A DNA stretch of 64,000 nucleotides from Paenibacillus sp. J23TS9 (GTDB lineage: Bacteria > Bacillota > Bacilli > Paenibacillales > Paenibacillaceae). The notes beneath the pieces are model-generated. The model was not told the DNA's origin, did no database searches, and saw nothing but the letters and a program-made list of their open reading frames with translations. Shown here one piece after another: positions 36,398 to 46,267 of the stretch. Made by a program: the position numbers and the translations under genes. How positions within the stretch are numbered: the first letter of the stretch is position 1; every line of letters begins with the position of its first letter. The stretch spans positions 645,836-709,835 of the forward strand of contig NZ_BOSG01000002.1 in assembly GCF_018403225.1 (NCBI RefSeq). Direction: 5' to 3'.

Positions 36398-38575
36398 TTA
36401 CTCGATTGAATTGACTCTCTCATCCGTAAATGCCAGTATCACTTCTGCCTCTTCCCGTTCAAAGAGAACCTCAAGCCTTACCGTTTCGCCCTCAGGCGTG
36501 ATCCGGGTTCCAGCTCCTAAGGCACTTTCACTGGAAAGAGCAAAATGGTCTGGTACATAGATCCAATAATGCTCCGATGTGCCAGCTACGCCTTCCAGTT
36601 TCAATGTCAGCTGGTCCTGCTGCCATTGCTCCGACTGAACACTGACAAAGTCCATACTGACATGGCGTGATGAAGCAATCAGCATCGGGCGCCCGTTAAC
36701 CGGGCGGACAGCGAGCAGCTGACAGCTGCCGACCTCAAGCTCCCGGCAGGGGATCGAGTCAGTATGTCTGCCCAAGTACTCCTGCTGCCAGAAGTCGAAT
36801 ACCGCATACTCCTGGTCCGGTGCAAGTCCTAGATTCGCCGTTTCCACCGATGCTGCCTGTAATGCCTCCGTAGCGAAACGGCCGGCTACGCACCAGCTTC
36901 TGTCTTCGGTCTGCATATGGATCGCCCAGAGTGTTGAAAAAGGATGGCGTGCCGCCTCCGCTTGCCCTGCTGCTTGAGCGGAGATTGCATCCCGTTCCTT
37001 CGGGTCCGCTTTATGCAGCTCAACCGCGTATCCTTTGATATGCGTCCAGGCAAAGGCAGGCATGTTCATATCCAGGGGTCCGGTCTCAGCGGTAACCGTA
37101 TGGAGCGGTGGAAGATTGCGCTGGACCATGTTAATTCTTTCATCGTCGTAATGTTCCGGCTTGTCGCTGATCATCAGCAATCCTCCCGTAAGTGAAACCA
37201 GGGATATAGCCGACTTGGCCCATTCCTGCGGCGCTCGCACGCAGACATGGTCCGGATCATTCAGAAAAAGAATCCGGTGCGTATGGAACCATCGCGCCGT
37301 CTCCACCAGCTGCATTCGTATCGCTGGCCAGCTTGGATTCGCGTCCGTCGCAACACGGCATGCATCTGCCAGCCCCACGGCTTCGCTAAGTACGCCCCAG
37401 CAGGACAACAGGTAGGCTTCCCCGCCAATCTGCTCCCTCGCGCATTCCAGGAAAGCCCTGAATTTCGCCTCCGCCTCGTCACCCGTCATGACTCCCGCCT
37501 TGACCGCTTCATGCAGCCCGTCATAGATCAAATGGCGGATCGCATCGGTCTTAAAGTACGTGTACCCGGCATCTTTCAGTCCCTTGTAATAAGGGGCCAC
37601 ATGTTCAGCCAGCGTTTCCGGTGAGCAGTCCAGAACATATTGAATCCATTTGCCCTTGATTGGATTCCCATCTTCGCCTTTGACGCATGCCGTTCCGGAA
37701 GACGCGAAATCCGGATTCGTGACAACCGCATTCGTCCAGATGCCGGGCTTCAGCCCATGGGCCTCGATGCTGGACACCAATCCCGCGTGTCCCGAGGGAA
37801 ACTTCTCGTTGGTCGTCAGCCACGCATCGGCCACTCTCCCGGTGGCCTCCGGCGGAACCAACGGAAGCTGGTAGCCATCGTCCAGTTGGATATATTCAAG
37901 GCCATAGGCCTTGAAATGATCGCTTATGAAACGGGAGGCATCCATCACATGCTCCTCCCGAATGTCACTTCGGTACGCTTCCCATGAGCACCATCCGGCC
38001 ACCGGTTTCAAGTCCGGCCGCCGTTCCCATGGCTTATGGTAAGCGTAATTCAGATGTTTGCGGTAATACTGCATGCGCAGATTAATAATCCATGGGGTCA
38101 TGCCAACCTCCACGTCAATTTCGGCAAAAGAAGTGCCCTCTTCCGTCTTTTGAATCCGGTCGCATGCCCACCGCCACTCGGCTCCGTGCCAGTCGATCAG
38201 CAAATCCTGCATCACGTCATATAATCCGTTGGCACCGTATAGGGTCGGCCTGCCGCACTGCCCCAGTATCGCTTCTCCATCGCCCGCCCGCCGTGGACGC
38301 ATATTCAATGCATCCCCGCTCAGCTCGAATCGCACACGAACCGTCTGGGGTTCATCCAAGGCCAAATACAACTGCTGGATAAAAGGACTGCTCTGAATGT
38401 TTCCATCCGAAATGCGACGGTAATACTCCTTGCCGCCGGGAGGCAGCTGAATGGAAATGATCGTGAATCCGTTATATTCATATTTCAGCTGGTTCGTTTT
38501 CTCGTCCAGAACATGATTGGCCTGAACGCACGGTGGCTCCGCGGTCACGGGGCGATGCTGCTGTTTGAGCTTCAT
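36398..38575 (-). CDS. GH36-type alpha-galactosidase-like glycoside hydrolase
   Basis: A 725-residue enzyme with the GH36/melibiase layout: N-terminal beta-sandwich (1-180), TIM barrel (about 190-500) and C-terminal beta domain. Key barrel motifs are GWCSWEAY (about 200), YIQLDDGYQ (about 240), the nucleophile Asp in GYTYFKTDAIRH (about 345) and the acid/base candidate Asp in RVATDANPSW (about 405). It has no signal peptide, so it hydrolyses imported galactosides or related sugars in the cytoplasm. ATAAAGGAGGATG precedes the ATG. It is the last gene of the LplA/B/C importer operon, 55 bp after the second permease. The sequence is divergent enough that substrates other than melibiose/raffinose are possible. 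Confidence 0.85.
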   Translation of the reverse strand: MKLKQQHRPVTAEPPCVQANHVLDEKTNQLKYEYNGFTIISIQLPPGGKEYYRRISDGNIQSSPFIQQLYLALDEPQTVRVRFELSGDALNMRPRRAGDGEAILGQCGRPTLYGANGLYDVMQDLLIDWHGAEWRWACDRIQKTEEGTSFAEIDVEVGMTPWIINLRMQYYRKHLNYAYHKPWERRPDLKPVAGWCSWEAYRSDIREEHVMDASRFISDHFKAYGLEYIQLDDGYQLPLVPPEATGRVADAWLTTNEKFPSGHAGLVSSIEAHGLKPGIWTNAVVTNPDFASSGTACVKGEDGNPIKGKWIQYVLDCSPETLAEHVAPYYKGLKDAGYTYFKTDAIRHLIYDGLHEAVKAGVMTGDEAEAKFRAFLECAREQIGGEAYLLSCWGVLSEAVGLADACRVATDANPSWPAIRMQLVETARWFHTHRILFLNDPDHVCVRAPQEWAKSAISLVSLTGGLLMISDKPEHYDDERINMVQRNLPPLHTVTAETGPLDMNMPAFAWTHIKGYAVELHKADPKERDAISAQAAGQAEAARHPFSTLWAIHMQTEDRSWCVAGRFATEALQAASVETANLGLAPDQEYAVFDFWQQEYLGRHTDSIPCRELEVGSCQLLAVRPVNGRPMLIASSRHVSMDFVSVQSEQWQQDQLTLKLEGVAGTSEHYWIYVPDHFALSSESALGAGTRITPEGETVRLEVLFEREEAEVILAFTDERVNSIE

Positions 38576-38629
38576 CTTTTTTCATCCTCCTTTATCGAAT
38601 CCAAGCCGGTATCCATCGTTGGCTAACCA

Positions 38630-39526
38630 TCATCCTTTTACCGCACCGAGCGTGATGCCTCCCACGAAATACTTTTGAAAAAAGGGATATACGAATATGA
38701 TCGGCACCGTCACCACCATGGAAGTCGCCGCACGTAGCGTCAATGGCGAGATATTGCGGAATTTGCTGTACGCCAGCTGCTGGTCCGCCACCTGCTGCAG
38801 CGCTTCAACCTCAAGCAGCAGCCTGCGAAGATAGACCTGCAGCGTATCCCAATGTCCGTTTGAATTGTACAAAATCACGTCAAACCAGGCATTCCAGTGC
38901 CCCACCGAGCTGAATACCGCAATGGAGGCGAATACGGGCAGCGAAACCGGAAAAATAATCCGGAAGTAAATCAGGAGCTCTCCCGCTCCGTCGATCCTCG
39001 CGGATTCCGAAAGCGATTCGGGCAGATTTTGCATGTAGGATGCCATAATCAGCATGTAGTACGCGTTTAACAGGCCGGGAATCCAGTAGACATGGAAGGT
39101 GTTGATCAATCCCAGCTTCATCATCAGCATGTAAGTCGGAATGAGTCCCCCGCCAAAGTACATCGTGAACAAAAATAGCAGCCGAATCATTTTCCGTCCC
39201 GAAAAGCCGCGGATGGTCACGATATAAGCCAGAAGCCCGGTCATAAAGACACAGGTGGTCGTTCCGACAACAACCCTCAGTATGGAAATGCCCAGTCCGG
39301 AGAGTAGACGCTTATTTTGGAACAGGAGCATATAGGAATCCAGGGAAAACTGGCGGGGTATAAAATAGATGCCTCCTCTTGCCGCATCCGCCCCGTCGTT
39401 CAAGGATAAGGCAAGCAGGTTGATAAACGGGTACAGCATAGCCAATGACAAAACAAGCATGATCATCACATTGCATAGGTCGAACACCCTGCTTCCGAGA
39501 CTCGGTTTCAAGAACGACGGCTCCAT
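38630..39526 (-). CDS. Carbohydrate ABC transporter permease (LplC/YtcP type)
   Basis: A 298-residue, six-helix permease from the ATG at 39526 (AAGGAGGGAACAG upstream; a longer frame exists without a site). The EAA loop reads LSESARIDGAGELLIYFRIIFPVSLPVFA. The C-terminus GGITLGAVKG is typical of LplC/YtcP. It pairs with the LplB-type permease 13 bp upstream. Confidence 0.92.
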   Translation of the reverse strand: MEPSFLKPSLGSRVFDLCNVMIMLVLSLAMLYPFINLLALSLNDGADAARGGIYFIPRQFSLDSYMLLFQNKRLLSGLGISILRVVVGTTTCVFMTGLLAYIVTIRGFSGRKMIRLLFLFTMYFGGGLIPTYMLMMKLGLINTFHVYWIPGLLNAYYMLIMASYMQNLPESLSESARIDGAGELLIYFRIIFPVSLPVFASIAVFSSVGHWNAWFDVILYNSNGHWDTLQVYLRRLLLEVEALQQVADQQLAYSKFRNISPLTLRAATSMVVTVPIIFVYPFFQKYFVGGITLGAVKG

Positions 39527-39539
39527 TTCTGTTCCCTCC

Positions 39540-40502
39540 TTAAAAAATCGACGTATCGAGCACTTTCTTGGAAACGCGGTTCGCACCGAATACCAGGATA
39601 ACGGCGATCACGGCCTTCATCAGCCCGACAGCGGCTCCATATGAATAATTCCCTAGCTGAATCCCGTATTTATAGGCGTAAGTATCAACGACCTCATAAT
39701 ATTCGCGGGTCTGCGCATTACCGATTAACAGCTGCTGTTCGAAACCGGCATTCAGGATGCCACCGATCCCCAAAATCCACAGCAGTACGATCGTTGTCCG
39801 GATGCCTGGAAGCGTAATGTGCCACATCGCCCCCAGGCGGCCCAATCCGTCCACCCTGCCAGCCTCATACACTTCCGAATCCACGCCGGCCATAGCGGAC
39901 AGATAAATGATCGTGGACCATCCGATATCCTTCCATATATTCGCAGCCGTGAGAATACCCCAGAAGTATTTCCCTTCCCCCAGAAAGGAGATCGGCTTGC
40001 CGATCCATCCGAGACGGAGCAGAATATCATTCAGAATACCTTCGTTGCCAAGGAGCGTAAATAATATGCTGGCTACGACGACCCAGGAAATAAAATGCGG
40101 CAGATACGATATGGTTTGCACGACTTGTTTGAATTTTTTCCTGCGCAGCTCATTCAGCAAAAGCGCCAGTACAATAGGAGCCGGAAACCCGAACAGGATA
40201 TTTAATCCGCTGATCGCCAGCGTATTGCGCAGCACATGACTAAAGTCAGGCGAATGGATAAAATCCTTAAAGTGCTTCAGTCCCACCCAATCGCTCGTAA
40301 AAATAGACTTGCCCGGGATGTAATCAACAAAAGCCATCAGAATCCCATACATCGGTACATAATTGAACAGAATGACCCATGCGATGAGCGGAAGGCAGAT
40401 GAGCCACAGATTCCGCTCCCGATATAATGTCCTCTTCCAGGTTGCCGGCTTGGCCGGGCGGACCGGTGCGCTTGGGATGTTCCCAAGAATCGTTTTCTTC
40501 AT
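39540..40502 (-). CDS. Carbohydrate ABC transporter permease (LplB/YteP type)
   Basis: A 320-residue, six-helix permease. The N-terminal cytoplasmic segment is followed by the first helix (LWLICLPLIAWVILF). The EAA loop is SEVYEAGRVDGLGRLGAMWHITLPGI, and the chain ends VSKKVLDTSIF, the usual LplB end. GGAGGAGACTGGAGA precedes the ATG. It lies between the lipoprotein gene and the LplC-type gene. Confidence 0.92.
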   Translation of the reverse strand: MKKTILGNIPSAPVRPAKPATWKRTLYRERNLWLICLPLIAWVILFNYVPMYGILMAFVDYIPGKSIFTSDWVGLKHFKDFIHSPDFSHVLRNTLAISGLNILFGFPAPIVLALLLNELRRKKFKQVVQTISYLPHFISWVVVASILFTLLGNEGILNDILLRLGWIGKPISFLGEGKYFWGILTAANIWKDIGWSTIIYLSAMAGVDSEVYEAGRVDGLGRLGAMWHITLPGIRTTIVLLWILGIGGILNAGFEQQLLIGNAQTREYYEVVDTYAYKYGIQLGNYSYGAAVGLMKAVIAVILVFGANRVSKKVLDTSIF

Positions 40503-40535
40503 TCTCCAGTCTCCTCCCTCAAACCATCATGCGCA

Positions 40536-42206
40536 TTACTTCCATTCCTTCATCCGTCTTTGATATTCCTTCGTACGGTACGCTTCAATGTCATGCAGCC
40601 CCGCACCATTCAGCTTATCGCGCATTTCATTAAATCCGGCCTCCGCGTCCGCTTCCGTTTTGGACGTCACCGCCTTGGCCCAAAGCGTCTCCAGCAATTC
40701 ATCAATTTGCGTATTGGTCACGGCGAGTGGATCGTTTCCGGGAATCTGGATCACGCCCAGCGTATTGTCATAAATCGTATCCTTTAAATTTTCGTTCATC
40801 AGCTTCTTCCACTTCGCTTCGTCGTTAAAGTTCTGGTCATACCAGAAGGTGCTTTTTCCGTCATCCTTCATCGTCCCGACGCCCTCGACGAGCGTGAAGA
40901 CGCCTTGTCCAACCCTGTCGCTGTTCGTAAAATCGTAGGTGCCATTAATAATGCCCTGCTTCATGGCATCCACCCACTCGATTTTGCCGTCTTTATACGT
41001 CCATACGGATTGTTCAATATTCGGAACGCCCCAGCCAATAATCCGGGTACCCAGGTCGGTAATGGAGAAGTTGAACCACTTCATGATATCTTCCGGATTT
41101 TTTGCTTTGTCCGTAATGATCGTACGGTAAGAGCCTCTTGCATTCAGAGCTGTCAGATTCGCGGACGCGGCAGACGCTGCCTTCGCTTTCACTTGAATAA
41201 AACGCTGCTCATCGGTCCAGTCTTTATTCGCCTTCTGCCACACCTCATGGCCGGCATTCCATGTCACCCACCAAGACCCGATATGGCCCATAATGCGTTC
41301 TGCCGAAAACTTTGCTTTCCAGTCATCGAAGGTGTTGATAAAGCTGTCGGGATCGAGCATTCCGTCACGATACACCTGGTTCATGAATTTGGTCAGCTCC
41401 AGCCCCTCAGGCGTATTCACCCAATGGGTATTGGTGCCGTCCTCATCGATTTTATAGCCTGCCTTCAAGCCCCACATGCCGGCCAGCGTCGGAAGGACAT
41501 TCTTAATCATCGGTGAGTACCCGGAGAGTGCATAGGTTTTTTCGCCCTTGCTGTTCTTGGGATGCACTTCCTGCATTTTCTTCAGGATCTGATAGAACTC
41601 TTCCGGCGTCTCGAACGCAGGTGATCCCATTTCCTTCCACCAATCATAACGTATGTGGGCTGCCGCTCCAGGTATCGGAAGGAGGCCCCAGTAACTTGGA
41701 AGCGCATACAATTCTCCTTTGGCGTTTAGGAAGGATTTATATAGATCACCTAGCTGGCTGTTCACATTAGGCGCAACCTTATCGATATACTGGCTGAGCT
41801 CGACCGCCTTTCCCTGCGCGATCCATTTCGCGGCTTGCTCATCATTCAGGCCTGTAATCACCTCCGGATAGTCGCCCGAGGCGAGCATCAAATTCAGCTT
41901 CTCATTCATGTCCACGTCATACACGATTTTATTCAGCTTCACGTTAAACTTATCCAGAAGGAATTGCTGCATTAATTGGCTGTTCTCTTTTACCGTTTCC
42001 GGATTGTCCTGTCCCGCGTAAAAGTTGATTTCCAGCGTCTTGCTCGGAACTTTCCAGCCGTATTCGTTGGTCTTTTCCTCTCCGCCCGCATCATTGGCAG
42101 TCTTGCCTTGATCAACGGACACTTCCCCTTCACTGCTTTTGGAACATCCGGCCAGCATCGACCATACCAGAGCGCATACCAGCGCCAGGATCATACCCTT
42201 CTTCAT
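40536..42206 (-). CDS. Oligosaccharide-binding lipoprotein (LplA-like)
   Basis: A 556-residue solute-binding lipoprotein read from the ATG at 42206 (GGGAGGTGCGGT upstream). The signal peptide has the lipobox SMLAGCSKS, so the mature protein is anchored by Cys near residue 20. The size (>500 residues) and motifs such as LMLASGDYPEVITG are typical of LplA/YtcQ binding proteins, which feed LplB/LplC permeases with pectin- or hemicellulose-derived oligosaccharides. It is the first gene of the importer operon, upstream of LplB, LplC and GH36. Confidence 0.92.
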   Translation of the reverse strand: MKKGMILALVCALVWSMLAGCSKSSEGEVSVDQGKTANDAGGEEKTNEYGWKVPSKTLEINFYAGQDNPETVKENSQLMQQFLLDKFNVKLNKIVYDVDMNEKLNLMLASGDYPEVITGLNDEQAAKWIAQGKAVELSQYIDKVAPNVNSQLGDLYKSFLNAKGELYALPSYWGLLPIPGAAAHIRYDWWKEMGSPAFETPEEFYQILKKMQEVHPKNSKGEKTYALSGYSPMIKNVLPTLAGMWGLKAGYKIDEDGTNTHWVNTPEGLELTKFMNQVYRDGMLDPDSFINTFDDWKAKFSAERIMGHIGSWWVTWNAGHEVWQKANKDWTDEQRFIQVKAKAASAASANLTALNARGSYRTIITDKAKNPEDIMKWFNFSITDLGTRIIGWGVPNIEQSVWTYKDGKIEWVDAMKQGIINGTYDFTNSDRVGQGVFTLVEGVGTMKDDGKSTFWYDQNFNDEAKWKKLMNENLKDTIYDNTLGVIQIPGNDPLAVTNTQIDELLETLWAKAVTSKTEADAEAGFNEMRDKLNGAGLHDIEAYRTKEYQRRMKEWK

Positions 42207-42304
42207 ACCGCACCTCCCAAGATTATCAATGACAGTTCTCATGGTACACTAGGGCTTCTCCGGCGTGTATGGCAATTCTTATCGCCATGTATCATTTTTT
42301 GCAC

Positions 42305-42334
42305 AAAATAACCCCACGACTCGTGGGGTTTTGC
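42305..42334 (-). terminator. Terminator after the locus 2 response regulator
   Basis: On the minus strand AACCCCAC pairs with GTGGGGTT (42310-42330), followed by ATTTTGTGC. Confidence 0.75.
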
Positions 42335-42375
42335 CGCGGAAATGCCTGACCGTTTCGAGGCGGAAAACCGCTCTT

Positions 42376-43434
42376 TTATGATTGCATGAAGGTATGAATT
42401 TTTCTGAACTCCGTCGGCGTAACTCCGGTATTTTTCTTAAACGCCTTGGCAAATTGATGATAATCGGAATACCCGATCCGTTCGGCCACACTGTAAACCA
42501 TACACTCCGAGTTTGCCAAAAGCTGCTTGGCCATTTCCATGCGCAGACGCGTCACGTATTTCATAAAGCTCATTCCTGTCTCTTCTTTAAAAAAACGGCT
42601 GAAATACGTTGCCGACATCGAGACGCTGTCAGCGGCGCTTGTGAGCGATAATTCGCAATCCTGAAAATTAGAATCAATATATCGGATTGCCTTCCGGATT
42701 TGAAGCGACTGGGCGTGATTCCGAAGCCGGATGACTTCCATAAGCATGTCCAAGCAAGCCGTATGGAATTTCTCGTGCTGCTTTTCCAATGAAAGGGACG
42801 GATCCCGCTGAGCAAAGGACGGTTTATAAGACAATCCGCCCACTTCAGACAGCTTCTGCGACATATACATCAACTGATTCAGGTAAATCTCTCTCGCCTG
42901 CATCGCATCCATTTCAGCTGCTTCCATCCTGCTGCGGAATGCTTCGAGTTCTCTTAGGAGGCCATCCTCCTGCACAGTCCATATCATTTGGAAGATTCGC
43001 TCCGTGTTGTCCAGAGATCCCCATATGTGTTCACTACGGCCCGTTAACCGCTGAAAATCCCTTTCATGCCTTTCACGGATTCGCTGCAGCGTCAGAATAA
43101 ACTCCTCCGGGTCAATCGGCTTAAGCAAATAATCCGTGACACTATACCGAAGCGCCTGCTGCGCATAGCTGAATTCTCCGTAGCCGGAAATGACGATAAT
43201 TTCGGTCTGCGGATACTGCCGCCTGACTTCAGCAATCAGCTCCAGTCCGTCCATTTCTGGCATGCATATGTCCGTTACAAGCAGATGAGGCGGATGCTCA
43301 CGAATCAGCGCAAGCGCGTCCCGGCCATTAGTGGCTTCGCCTATGACGCTGTAAGGTTCTCCCGCGCGCTCGATCATCGCCCTGAGGCTTCTTTTGATCA
43401 TTTTCTCATCGTCAACAGTTAAAATTGTGAACAT
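42376..43434 (-). CDS. YesN-type response regulator, sugar locus 2
   Basis: A 352-residue regulator from the ATG at 43434, with GGAGTGAG before it; a longer frame upstream runs into the kinase gene without a site. Receiver domain at 1-125 (FTILTVDDEKMIKRSL, Asp in LLVTDICMPEMDG), a helical linker of ~120 residues, and an AraC DNA-binding domain at the end (SLTSAADSVSMSATYFSRFFKEETG, AERIGYSDYHQFAKAFKKNTGVTP). It starts 5 bp after the kinase stop and would activate the importer/GH36 operon. Confidence 0.93.
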   Translation of the reverse strand: MFTILTVDDEKMIKRSLRAMIERAGEPYSVIGEATNGRDALALIREHPPHLLVTDICMPEMDGLELIAEVRRQYPQTEIIVISGYGEFSYAQQALRYSVTDYLLKPIDPEEFILTLQRIRERHERDFQRLTGRSEHIWGSLDNTERIFQMIWTVQEDGLLRELEAFRSRMEAAEMDAMQAREIYLNQLMYMSQKLSEVGGLSYKPSFAQRDPSLSLEKQHEKFHTACLDMLMEVIRLRNHAQSLQIRKAIRYIDSNFQDCELSLTSAADSVSMSATYFSRFFKEETGMSFMKYVTRLRMEMAKQLLANSECMVYSVAERIGYSDYHQFAKAFKKNTGVTPTEFRKIHTFMQS

Positions 43435-43439
43435 GAGAC

Positions 43440-45206
43440 TCACTCCAATCGCCGGATTGAATGAAAAGGAAGCGTAATGCGGATGGCCGTACCGTTTGTA
43501 TCCGAACGGAGAATGTAAAGTCCGCAGCCGGACCCAAAGAACAGCCGGATTCTGCTGTGAACATTCCAAAGGCCCAAGCTGGCGCCTTCAAGCCCGCCCT
43601 CTCCGCAAGAATCCTGAAAAAGGTGATTATAATGATCTCTGACCTTCGTATCCATCCCCCGTCCGTTATCCTCCACATCGATCTCAAAGAGCTCACCCTG
43701 ACGACTACCGCGGATAAACAAGACCCCAGGCTCCAGTTTATGCTTTTGATAGCCATGCCTGAAAGCATTCTCTATCAAAGGCTGAAGCATCATGGGAACG
43801 GCCATAATCTGAGCCGCAAGGCCTTCATCCATCGATATCTCGACCCGCAAGTTCTCAAAGCGTTCCATTTGGATATCGAGATAGTCCTTAATGTGAGCCA
43901 GTTCTACGGACAAGGGAACCGTCTTCGCATGATTCTCCACGCTGTAACGGAAAATGCGTGCCAAGGATTGAACCACCCTGCTAATCACCGGAATGTTCTC
44001 AATGATTGCGTAGGAATTTACAATTTCCAATGTGTTGTATAAAAAATGGGGATTGATCTGGTATTGAAGTGCCTGCATTCTGGAATCCAGCTGTTTGAAC
44101 TCCAATTCCTTTTCCTTCACCTGCAGCGCAGACACGGTGTGGATCAGATTTTTAATTTCGTTAACCATGGCATTGAAGCTGCGGTACAAATAACCGATCT
44201 CCCCCTTTTTATTCTCAGGTGCATGTACATCGAGGTTCCCGATTTCTACCCGCTTCATGAGCCTCTGCAGTAATAGAATGGACCTGGATAATGAGAAAGA
44301 GACCGATATGGCAACCATCATGCCCAGCAAAAGCGCGGTGATCCCGATCAGAATTGTCGTATTCCGCAGCCTGACCAGATCGCTGTTCACTTCAGCCAGG
44401 GGAGTTTCAGAAAAGAAAGTGAGATTGGTTAAATCGGATCTGCCGTAGGTTACAATCATTTTTTTGCCGGAGGAATATTCGATGTCCCCTCCTTCACTTT
44501 CATTCTGAATACGCTTCCAAAATGGGTCTGGAATTCTCTTGCTCCATTTATGGCTGTCGGGATAATACAAATATCGTCCCTCGGTATCGGCGATCCAGAC
44601 GAATCCCGTGTCCCCCAACGTCACGTCTTTGGCGATGCTGCTGATTTTGTCCAGCCTGAGATCGACAATCAGGATTCCCCAATGCTGCGTTCCCGGACTG
44701 AAAAACTTTACCGCTATGGTCAGCAGCCGTACATCATTGTATTGCTGTATGCCGGCAATCTCAAATTTCCCGGGCTGGTTCAATTTCCCGGCAATCTCCG
44801 GGAAGCGTTCCTGGGCGAATAAATTGCTGTAGCTGGAGGTAGCCAGCCGGTCCTGGGATATGATCGATATGCCGTAAATATCCGGGCGGCCCACCATGAC
44901 GTTGTAGATCATTTGATTCACCGGTCTAGCGTAGAGCAGCCGCTCGTAAGGACCGCCGCCGGACTTGTCCAGGAACTGGGCAGATACGTTACGGGCCGTC
45001 ATGGGCAGCGTCAGGTTTACGATTTCCATAAAGTATGCATCCAAGCGGCTGTTCATTTGATTGATGATTTGCCGGCTTAATTTCATGGTGTTGTCCTGTA
45101 TCGTCAGCGTGGTCATGAGGTACCAATAATACCCCACCCCTGTCAGCAGGATGCTCAGGACCAGAAACATGGCGATAATCTTATTTCTTAGCGAAAAGGA
45201 TCTCAT
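43440..45206 (-). CDS. YesM-type sensor histidine kinase, sugar locus 2
   Basis: A 588-residue kinase with a transmembrane helix at about 10-30, an extracellular dCache-like domain (about 32-280), a second helix (about 285-310), HAMP, and the YesM core with the phospho-acceptor His in LQYQINPHFLYNTLE, then HATPase motifs QPLIENAFRHG, VEDNGRGMD and SLGLWNVHSRI. AAAGGAGTGAACC precedes the ATG. It is the first gene of the kinase-regulator pair and lies just beyond a repeat element at its upstream side. Confidence 0.92.
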   Translation of the reverse strand: MRSFSLRNKIIAMFLVLSILLTGVGYYWYLMTTLTIQDNTMKLSRQIINQMNSRLDAYFMEIVNLTLPMTARNVSAQFLDKSGGGPYERLLYARPVNQMIYNVMVGRPDIYGISIISQDRLATSSYSNLFAQERFPEIAGKLNQPGKFEIAGIQQYNDVRLLTIAVKFFSPGTQHWGILIVDLRLDKISSIAKDVTLGDTGFVWIADTEGRYLYYPDSHKWSKRIPDPFWKRIQNESEGGDIEYSSGKKMIVTYGRSDLTNLTFFSETPLAEVNSDLVRLRNTTILIGITALLLGMMVAISVSFSLSRSILLLQRLMKRVEIGNLDVHAPENKKGEIGYLYRSFNAMVNEIKNLIHTVSALQVKEKELEFKQLDSRMQALQYQINPHFLYNTLEIVNSYAIIENIPVISRVVQSLARIFRYSVENHAKTVPLSVELAHIKDYLDIQMERFENLRVEISMDEGLAAQIMAVPMMLQPLIENAFRHGYQKHKLEPGVLFIRGSRQGELFEIDVEDNGRGMDTKVRDHYNHLFQDSCGEGGLEGASLGLWNVHSRIRLFFGSGCGLYILRSDTNGTAIRITLPFHSIRRLE

Positions 45207-45425
45207 GGTTCACTCCTTTAGCCAATCGGTTTATCCTCTTGGGGAAGGCATAACTGCTGCGGATTGCCAGAATCGACAATCGCCCCATCAATGATTATCA
45301 TCATTGTATTTTCTTTCCTACTTCTTCGCAATGAAAATAACTTAGCACAATGGACTACCGAATATAGCCTCAAAGGTAGGGTGCAAAAAGTTTTAGCTCT
45401 GCGTGTGCAGATCGTTAAAAAGGCT

Positions 45426-45530
45426 AAAACCCACTCATCGAGTGGGTTTTTAAATATGGAGGCGAGAGGAGGCGAATTCCTGTCCGAGAATATTGATAAT
45501 CAGATGCGCTTCACGATGGTGCAGTGACAG
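45426..45530 (-). repeat. tmRNA 3'-end-like sequence with terminator hairpin (repeat family member 2)
   Basis: Reading the minus strand, CTGCACCATCGTGAAGCGCAT (split here for length) is followed by CTCGGACAGGAATTCG, CCTCTCGCCTCCATATTTAA and the hairpin AAAACCCACTC/GAGTGGGTTTT (45426-45450). The order and bases parallel the tmRNA 3' end at 61799-61865 (CTACACCCGTAGAAGCGTAT ... TCGGACAGGGGTTCGACTCC ... CGCCTCCACCA), but the CCA is lost and the T-arm is diverged. It is not a functional tRNA-like domain. The short frame crossing it is not a gene. Confidence 0.6.
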
Positions 45531-45631
45531 TTTTGATTCACCCTAGCGATTCACCCGCAAAAAACCTCCGCTAGAACAGGCCTGATTGTCTCCTTCATCA
45601 TATTAGTTTGATCGCTCTGTACACCTGAATA

Positions 45632-46267
45632 TTAACACCCTTCTCGAATTCGCTGTTTACGCATCCATTGAGTAGCTACCCATTTTTCGCCACGGATTAC
45701 AGGTTCACCACTATGCAGCGTTAGTTCATTTAATGTTTGATTATTATAAAAATATTCGAAATAAACAGCAGAACCTTTAACGGGTTTAACAGTAATACCC
45801 AAGTTTGGAAGTCTTGTTTCCCCTCCTTCTTCTACATCATTTAAATACATGATTAATGTACTTATTCGATTATTTTGACTCGAAGGGGTATTTGGCCCGA
45901 AAAAATCATAATGTTCTTTAAATTCTTGTCCAGGTTCATAATGTAAAACTTGTAGTCCTTCAGCATGTGCAATGGGTACCTGCATTAAGCTTGATATTCG
46001 GTCCTCAATTATCGTAATGAACAGGCTTTCATTTTTATCAAAAAACATACCTTCGCTAGTACGAATCTGACTAACTTCTTTATTCGCTAATTTCGATTTT
46101 TCAAGACGGGATGCAGCAGACTCGATAAGTGCTTGGCATTCTTCATCGCTTAGTACATGATCAAACTTCATTATTAAAGGTTCTTCATTTAAAACTGTGG
46201 CAGTAATGATGTGATTGTCAATTGAATAGACAGATTGAATGGATAAGATAGAAACTTCAGATATCAT
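45632..46267 (-). CDS. 2-oxoglutarate/Fe(II) dioxygenase, prolyl-4-hydroxylase-like
   Basis: A 211-residue protein from the ATG at 46267 (AGGAGA 12 nt upstream; a TTG four codons earlier is an alternative). It matches the P4Hc family. The HxD iron motif appears as EHYDFFGPN near residue 115, the double-stranded beta-helix continues LIMYLNDVEEGGETRLPNLGI and VKGSAVYFEYF, the distal His is in LTLHSGEPVIRGEKWVATQW, and the Lys for 2-oxoglutarate is in GEKW. Bacterial homologues, including one from Bacillus anthracis, hydroxylate prolines in collagen-like or other peptides. The gene stands alone, in AT-richer DNA than the sugar loci. The collagen-like gene at 57710 in the same window is a conceivable substrate. 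Confidence 0.87.
   Translation of the reverse strand: MISEVSILSIQSVYSIDNHIITATVLNEEPLIMKFDHVLSDEECQALIESAASRLEKSKLANKEVSQIRTSEGMFFDKNESLFITIIEDRISSLMQVPIAHAEGLQVLHYEPGQEFKEHYDFFGPNTPSSQNNRISTLIMYLNDVEEGGETRLPNLGITVKPVKGSAVYFEYFYNNQTLNELTLHSGEPVIRGEKWVATQWMRKQRIREGC

Noticed and set aside
45264..45527. 87-codon plus-strand frame
   Set aside because: It runs through a terminator hairpin and the tmRNA-like repeat; translation is of the repeat itself.
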